In this document: positions 60,150 through 64,000 of the stretch, piece by piece
How the letters are laid out: every line of letters starts with the position of its first letter
How positions within the stretch are numbered: position 1 is the first letter of the stretch
NCBI GenBank assembly: GCA_019359285.1
Contig: JAHHHQ010000056.1
Span: 23,924 to 87,923 of the forward strand
Source: Nodosilinea sp. WJT8-NPBG4
GTDB taxonomy: Bacteria > Cyanobacteriota > Cyanobacteriia > Phormidesmidales > Phormidesmidaceae
Reading direction: 5' to 3'
Length of the DNA: 64,000 nucleotides
Translations under genes and position numbers: made by a program
Notes under the pieces: generated by a model
Seen by the model: only the letters and a program-made list of their open reading frames with translations
Database searches by the model: none
Told to the model about the DNA's origin: nothing

Positions 60150-63100
60150 ATGCACGACCCCGAGATCCATCGCGTTAACTCCGTAGTTTCTCCTCCATCG
60201 GTCGGCTTTTTCGCCTCCAACCCTGCCCTCTACTGGCTTACCTTGGCGCTGCTGAATTACTCTCACAAAGATGGGCAAACCGCTTTTCTAGCGCTGCCTT
60301 CAGGCACAGCGGCCCCTCAGCGGCTAATCGATGTGATGCCAGGCATTGTGTTTCAGGCCGATGGCGATGCTGGCTGGTCGATGCGCTACCTCAGCGCTGG
60401 CTGCCATGCCCTGACCGGATATCAGCCCGAAGAGTTGCTCAGCCCAGACTATCCAACGTCGTACAACACCATTACCCACGCCGCCGATCTGCCCCGAGTC
60501 TTAGCGAAAATTCAGCAGGCGGTCAATTTAAATCAGGCATACGAGGTGGAGTATCGCATCCATACCCGCAGCGGCGAGGAGAAATGGGTGTGGGAGAAGG
60601 GATCGCCTATCGTTGATAGACAGGGCCAGGTCAACGGCATTGAAGGGTTTATTACCGACATCACCCCGCTGAAACAGTCGGAGGCGGCCCTGCGCCAGGT
60701 GGAGCAGGCCCTAAAAGCGCGGGAAGATCTGCTGGAGCTGGTGCTAGACAGCATTCCTCAGCCTCTGTTTTGGAAGGACAGTCAGGGACGTTATCTGGGC
60801 TGCAACCAGGCCTTTGCCAGCGCCATAGGGCTGTCGTCACCGCTCGATATCGTGGGGAGCACCGACACCGCTCTGCCCTACCTAAATGTGGAGGAAGCCG
60901 CCTACCGAGCCGCCCGCGATCGCTTGGTGATGGATGAGGGTATCGCCGATCTCCAGGCCATTGAACCCCAAACTTACCCCGACGGCCACCAGGGCTGGGT
61001 GGACTGTAGCCGTCTGCCTATGCGCGATGCCGACGGCACCGTGATGGGGGTGCTCTGCACCTTTGAGGATGTAACGGCGCAAATTGCCTCCCAGCAAGCT
61101 CTCAAACGGCGAGAACAAACCCTGGCGACCCTGGCCGAGATTCAACGCTTGCTGCTGGGCTGGCAGTGGGATTGGCAAGAGCCCTCTATTTTGGCAATTT
61201 TTGCGGCCCTAGGAGAGCTCGCTGGCGCTAGCCGGGTCTATTATTACGAGCTGCAAGGGAGTCAGGGCAACCCCCTTTTCCTGCGCCAGCGGGTGGAGTG
61301 GTCGGCCCCAGGCATTGGGTCTACCGCTGGCGACCCCCTATTTGAGAACCTGCCTTTAGACCCTTTATTTAGCGATTGGCACGCCCAGCTGCGGCAGCAG
61401 CAGACCATCAATCAGCTGGAATCAGACTTCTCTGACCAGCAGCGCCAGCTATTGAGCAGCCCGCCGAGCAACGTGAAATCCATTCTGCTGCTACCCCTGA
61501 CTCTGCAAAACCGGCTGCAAGGGGTGATGGGGTTTAGCAACTGCATTGCCCCTTGCCCCTGGGCCGAGGCCGATATTGACCTCCTCCAGGTGGTGACCGC
61601 TGATCTAGCCCTGGCCCTAGAGCGTCGCCAAACTGAGCTGTCGCTGAAGCAGGCAGAGCTCAAGTATCGCGGCATGTTTGAAAATGCTGTTGAGGGCATG
61701 TTTCAAAGCACTCCTGAGGGGCAGTATTTGACCGTAAACCCGATGCTGGCCAGGCTTTACGGCTATGAATCGCCCCAGGATTTGATGCAGATTATGGTGG
61801 ACATCAATCAGCAGCTCTACGTGCAGCCTGGCCGTCGCCAGGAGTTTACCGATCTGATTCAGGCTGGTGGAGCAGTACTGGGATTTGAATCGGAGATCTA
61901 CCGCAAAGACGGGGCCATTATCTGGATTGCGGAGTCGGCGCGGGCGATCTATGACGACCGCAACACACTAATCGGCTACGAGGGCACCGTCGAAGATATT
62001 ACCGATCGCAAGCGGGGAGAAGCAGCTATTTTGCGCCGCGATCGCCTGCTGCAGGGGGTAGCCGAGGCCAGCCAGTGCCTGCTTACCACCGACGTGCACC
62101 AGGCCATTCCCCAGGTGCTGGCCCGCTTGGGGGATGCGGCTACCGCCGATCGCGCCTACGTCTATACCCACCACCCCCAATCGATCACTGGGGAACCGGC
62201 CATGACCTTGCGCTACGAGTGGACCACCCCAGCCACTGCCCCCGGCATTGACCAGCCCCACTGGCAAGACCAGAGCTACCGCGCCCTGGGCCTAGAGCGC
62301 TGGCACACCCTTTTGCAGCAGGGCCAATCGATCTGCGCCCTCACCCGCCACATGCCTGCCGCTGAGCAGGAGGTATTGCTCAGAGACGGCATTTTGTCGA
62401 TTTTGATGGTGCCCATTTTCACTGATGCCCATCTGTGGGGCTACATCGGCTTTGATGCCTGCCAGCAGGAGTGGGAGTGGAGCGCCAGCGACGAGTCAAT
62501 TTTGGTGGCGGTGGCGGCCAGCTTGGGGGGCGCCCTCAAGCGTCAGCAGACCGAAGCTCAGATGTGCTACCAGGTCTACCACGATGCCCTCACCGGCCTG
62601 CCTAACCGAGCCTTTTTTGACCAGCACCTCCCCCAGGCGATCGCTCGCACCAGCCAGACCGAGCAGATGCTAGCGGTGATTTTCTTAGACCTCGACCACT
62701 TCAAAACCATTAACGACACCCTCAGCCACGCCGTCGGCGATCTGCTGTTGCAGCAGGTAACCCAGCGGATCAGCACCGCCCTGCGGGCAGAAGACATTGT
62801 GGCCCGCTGGGGGGGCGACGAATTTACGCTAATTTTGCCTAACCTAACCACCGCTAGCGACGCCGCCAAGGTGGCCCGGCGCATTGCTGACCAGCTCACG
62901 CCACCCTTTTTGCTGCAAAACCACGAGCTGCATGTCACTGCCAGCCTTGGCATTGCCCTGTTTCCTCAAGACGGCCAGGACATGACCACCCTGCTGCAAA
63001 ACGCCGATGCCGCCATGTATCGAGCCAAGCAGCAGGGCCGCAACAACTACCAGTTCTATACCCAGAGCCTCAGCACCGAGGCTGCCCAGCGACTAAAGCT

Positions 63101-63878
63101 AGAAACCTACCTGCACCATGCCCTGGGACGCAACGAATTTGTGCTCTACTACCAACCCCAGGTGAATGTTGTCACCGGGGTAGTGGTGCAGATGGAGGCC
63201 CTGCTGCGGTGGCAGCACCCCACCCTGGGGCTGGTAGCTCCTAATCAATTTATTCCTTTGGCCGAGGAAAATGGGCTGATTGTGCCTATTGGCGAGTGGG
63301 TGATGCGAACAGCTTGTACCCAAGTGATGGCCTGGCACCGGACGGGACTACCCCTGGTCAACCTGGCGGTCAACCTATCGGCCCGTCAGCTTCAGCACCC
63401 CAATCTGGTTAATGTGGTCACTGCCGTGCTCAATGAAACCGGCCTGCCCCCTACCTATTTAGAGCTAGAAATTACTGAGACGGCGGCTATGGCCGATATG
63501 GCCGCCTCCATTGAGCGGTTGCGCGATCTGCGTCAGCTCGGCGTCAAAATTTCGATGGATGACTTTGGCACCGGCTACTCCTGTCTCAGCCACCTGAAGC
63601 AGTTTCCCCTCGACGGCATCAAGATCGATCGCGCCTTTGTCAAAGACCTGCCCCACAGTTCGGTTGACCAGGCGATGGTGAATGCGATTATTGCTATGGC
63701 TAAGGGGCTTTCCCTCAACTTGGTGGCGGAGGGGGTTGAGACCGCCGATCAAACCCTGTGCCTCTACGAATTGGGCTGTACCGAAATGCAGGGTTATCTG
63801 TTTGGCTACCCCCAGCCGGCGACGAAGGCAGCCCCATTTTTGCAGGCTAGTCATGGTCAGAAATGGCGGCTGACCTAG
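60150..63878 (+). CDS. PAS/GAF-containing diguanylate cyclase/phosphodiesterase (GGDEF-EAL)
   Basis: 1242 residues. Sensory part: PAS (LIDVMPGIVFQADGDAGWSM, ~64-180), PAS (LLELVLDSIPQPLFWKDSQG, ~195-310), GAF (~325-500), PAS (YRGMFENAVEGMFQSTPEGQ, ~510-630) and GAF (~640-800). The GGDEF domain has HDALTGLPNRAFFDQHLP and RWGGDEF (~888), with an RxxD inhibitory site (RAED) five residues before it. The EAL domain has QMEALLRWQHP (~1015), ELEITETAAM, SMDDFGTGYSCL, KIDRAFV and VAEGVET, all the metal and catalytic residues. So both c-di-GMP synthesis and breakdown look possible. No membrane helix is seen. Its stop is directly followed by an IS end. Confidence 0.93.
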   Translation: MHDPEIHRVNSVVSPPSVGFFASNPALYWLTLALLNYSHKDGQTAFLALPSGTAAPQRLIDVMPGIVFQADGDAGWSMRYLSAGCHALTGYQPEELLSPDYPTSYNTITHAADLPRVLAKIQQAVNLNQAYEVEYRIHTRSGEEKWVWEKGSPIVDRQGQVNGIEGFITDITPLKQSEAALRQVEQALKAREDLLELVLDSIPQPLFWKDSQGRYLGCNQAFASAIGLSSPLDIVGSTDTALPYLNVEEAAYRAARDRLVMDEGIADLQAIEPQTYPDGHQGWVDCSRLPMRDADGTVMGVLCTFEDVTAQIASQQALKRREQTLATLAEIQRLLLGWQWDWQEPSILAIFAALGELAGASRVYYYELQGSQGNPLFLRQRVEWSAPGIGSTAGDPLFENLPLDPLFSDWHAQLRQQQTINQLESDFSDQQRQLLSSPPSNVKSILLLPLTLQNRLQGVMGFSNCIAPCPWAEADIDLLQVVTADLALALERRQTELSLKQAELKYRGMFENAVEGMFQSTPEGQYLTVNPMLARLYGYESPQDLMQIMVDINQQLYVQPGRRQEFTDLIQAGGAVLGFESEIYRKDGAIIWIAESARAIYDDRNTLIGYEGTVEDITDRKRGEAAILRRDRLLQGVAEASQCLLTTDVHQAIPQVLARLGDAATADRAYVYTHHPQSITGEPAMTLRYEWTTPATAPGIDQPHWQDQSYRALGLERWHTLLQQGQSICALTRHMPAAEQEVLLRDGILSILMVPIFTDAHLWGYIGFDACQQEWEWSASDESILVAVAASLGGALKRQQTEAQMCYQVYHDALTGLPNRAFFDQHLPQAIARTSQTEQMLAVIFLDLDHFKTINDTLSHAVGDLLLQQVTQRISTALRAEDIVARWGGDEFTLILPNLTTASDAAKVARRIADQLTPPFLLQNHELHVTASLGIALFPQDGQDMTTLLQNADAAMYRAKQQGRNNYQFYTQSLSTEAAQRLKLETYLHHALGRNEFVLYYQPQVNVVTGVVVQMEALLRWQHPTLGLVAPNQFIPLAEENGLIVPIGEWVMRTACTQVMAWHRTGLPLVNLAVNLSARQLQHPNLVNVVTAVLNETGLPPTYLELEITETAAMADMAASIERLRDLRQLGVKISMDDFGTGYSCLSHLKQFPLDGIKIDRAFVKDLPHSSVDQAMVNAIIAMAKGLSLNLVAEGVETADQTLCLYELGCTEMQGYLFGYPQPATKAAPFLQASHGQKWRLT

Positions 63879-64000
63879 GGCGTGTCATCAATTAGGTAAG
63901 GTGGGAGAAGTTGAGTTTCAGGTTTGTGATACTGATGCCAACCCGCCGCTACGCCCTACGCGATGACCAATGGGAACGAATCAAGGATTGGCTGCCTGGA
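63879..64000 (+). mobile_element. Left end of an IS5-type insertion sequence (runs off window)
   Basis: GGCGTGTCATCAATTAGG starts one base after the stop codon of the GGDEF-EAL gene and resembles the terminal repeat of IS5-group elements. A transposase reading frame begins 56 nt later. The right end and the target duplication are outside the window; CTAG at the junction (63875-63878) could be part of it. Confidence 0.55.
63935..64000 (+). CDS. IS5-type transposase, N-terminus only
   Basis: 22 codons are visible: MPTRRYALRDDQWERIKDWL then PG. The phrase RYxLxDxQWERIxxLLPG is the usual start of the DUF4096/IS5-type transposase N-terminal domain. The catalytic region lies beyond the window, so activity cannot be judged. 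Confidence 0.75.
   Translation, partial: MPTRRYALRDDQWERIKDWLPG

Overview
The window is a 64-kb piece of a cyanobacterial chromosome. The evidence is a complete kaiABC clock locus, an RpaA-type clock-output regulator, Ycf37, a PcxA/CemA protein, an SbtA/SbtB bicarbonate-uptake pair, a helical carotenoid protein, SipA, and dense HIP1 octamers (GCGATCGC). GC content is moderately high, and heptanucleotide and REP-type repeats are present. Together these suggest a filamentous Leptolyngbya/Nodosilinea-like lineage; the genus is inference.

Layout. 1-7.6 kb: the end of a GH13 amylase-family gene, then a group of small stress-type genes (VKOR-like protein, two GSP17M-like glycine-zipper proteins, a Gfo/Idh oxidoreductase, a lipoprotein, two short hypotheticals). 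7.6-9.3 kb: a scar holding a structured-RNA candidate with a strong terminator, a META-domain pseudogene with a TGA at the expected Cys codon, a 57-nt hairpin, and a decayed IS982-family element. 9.3-15.5 kb: rpaA, tRNA-Asn, rpmI-rplT, a periplasmic binding protein, ycf37, thiE-thiS and a DUF1517 gene. 15.6-27 kb: ExoD, a Ca2+-type P-ATPase, an ATPase with a degenerate P-loop, a thioesterase, an AT-rich frameshifted Abi-like gene, cbiT, an ADP-ribosylglycohydrolase, a RemA/DUF370-like protein, a GH32/43-type hydrolase and pcxA.

27.5-33.5 kb holds a terminal oxidase operon: two tandem DUF2231 membrane proteins, then ctaC-ctaD-ctaE. The subunit II has lost the CuA ligands, as in the alternative respiratory terminal oxidase (ARTO) of cyanobacteria. 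A GMC oxidoreductase follows. 33.5-36.5 kb holds a carbon-acquisition operon (sbtA-sbtB-beta carbonic anhydrase with export signal) and a helical carotenoid protein.

36.8-43.9 kb is a seven-gene minus-strand operon: a BMP-family ABC importer (lipoprotein, two permeases, double ATPase), two cysteine amidohydrolases of the biuret/triuret hydrolase group, and a cupin. It looks like a nitrogen-scavenging system. A guanine deaminase lies about 9 kb away. An NB-ARC/WD40 STAND protein, sipA, glgA and a TPR protein follow.

54-64 kb: a REP-associated tyrosine transposase inside a REP array, kaiC-kaiB-kaiA, a degenerate histidine-kinase-like protein divergent from kaiA, a large PAS/GAF GGDEF-EAL protein, and the left end of an IS5-type element that begins right after its stop codon.

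The observations I rate most worth testing are the DUF2231-pair/CuA-less oxidase operon, the biuret-type import and hydrolysis operon, the META pseudogene with TGA at Cys, and the frameshifted Abi-like gene.
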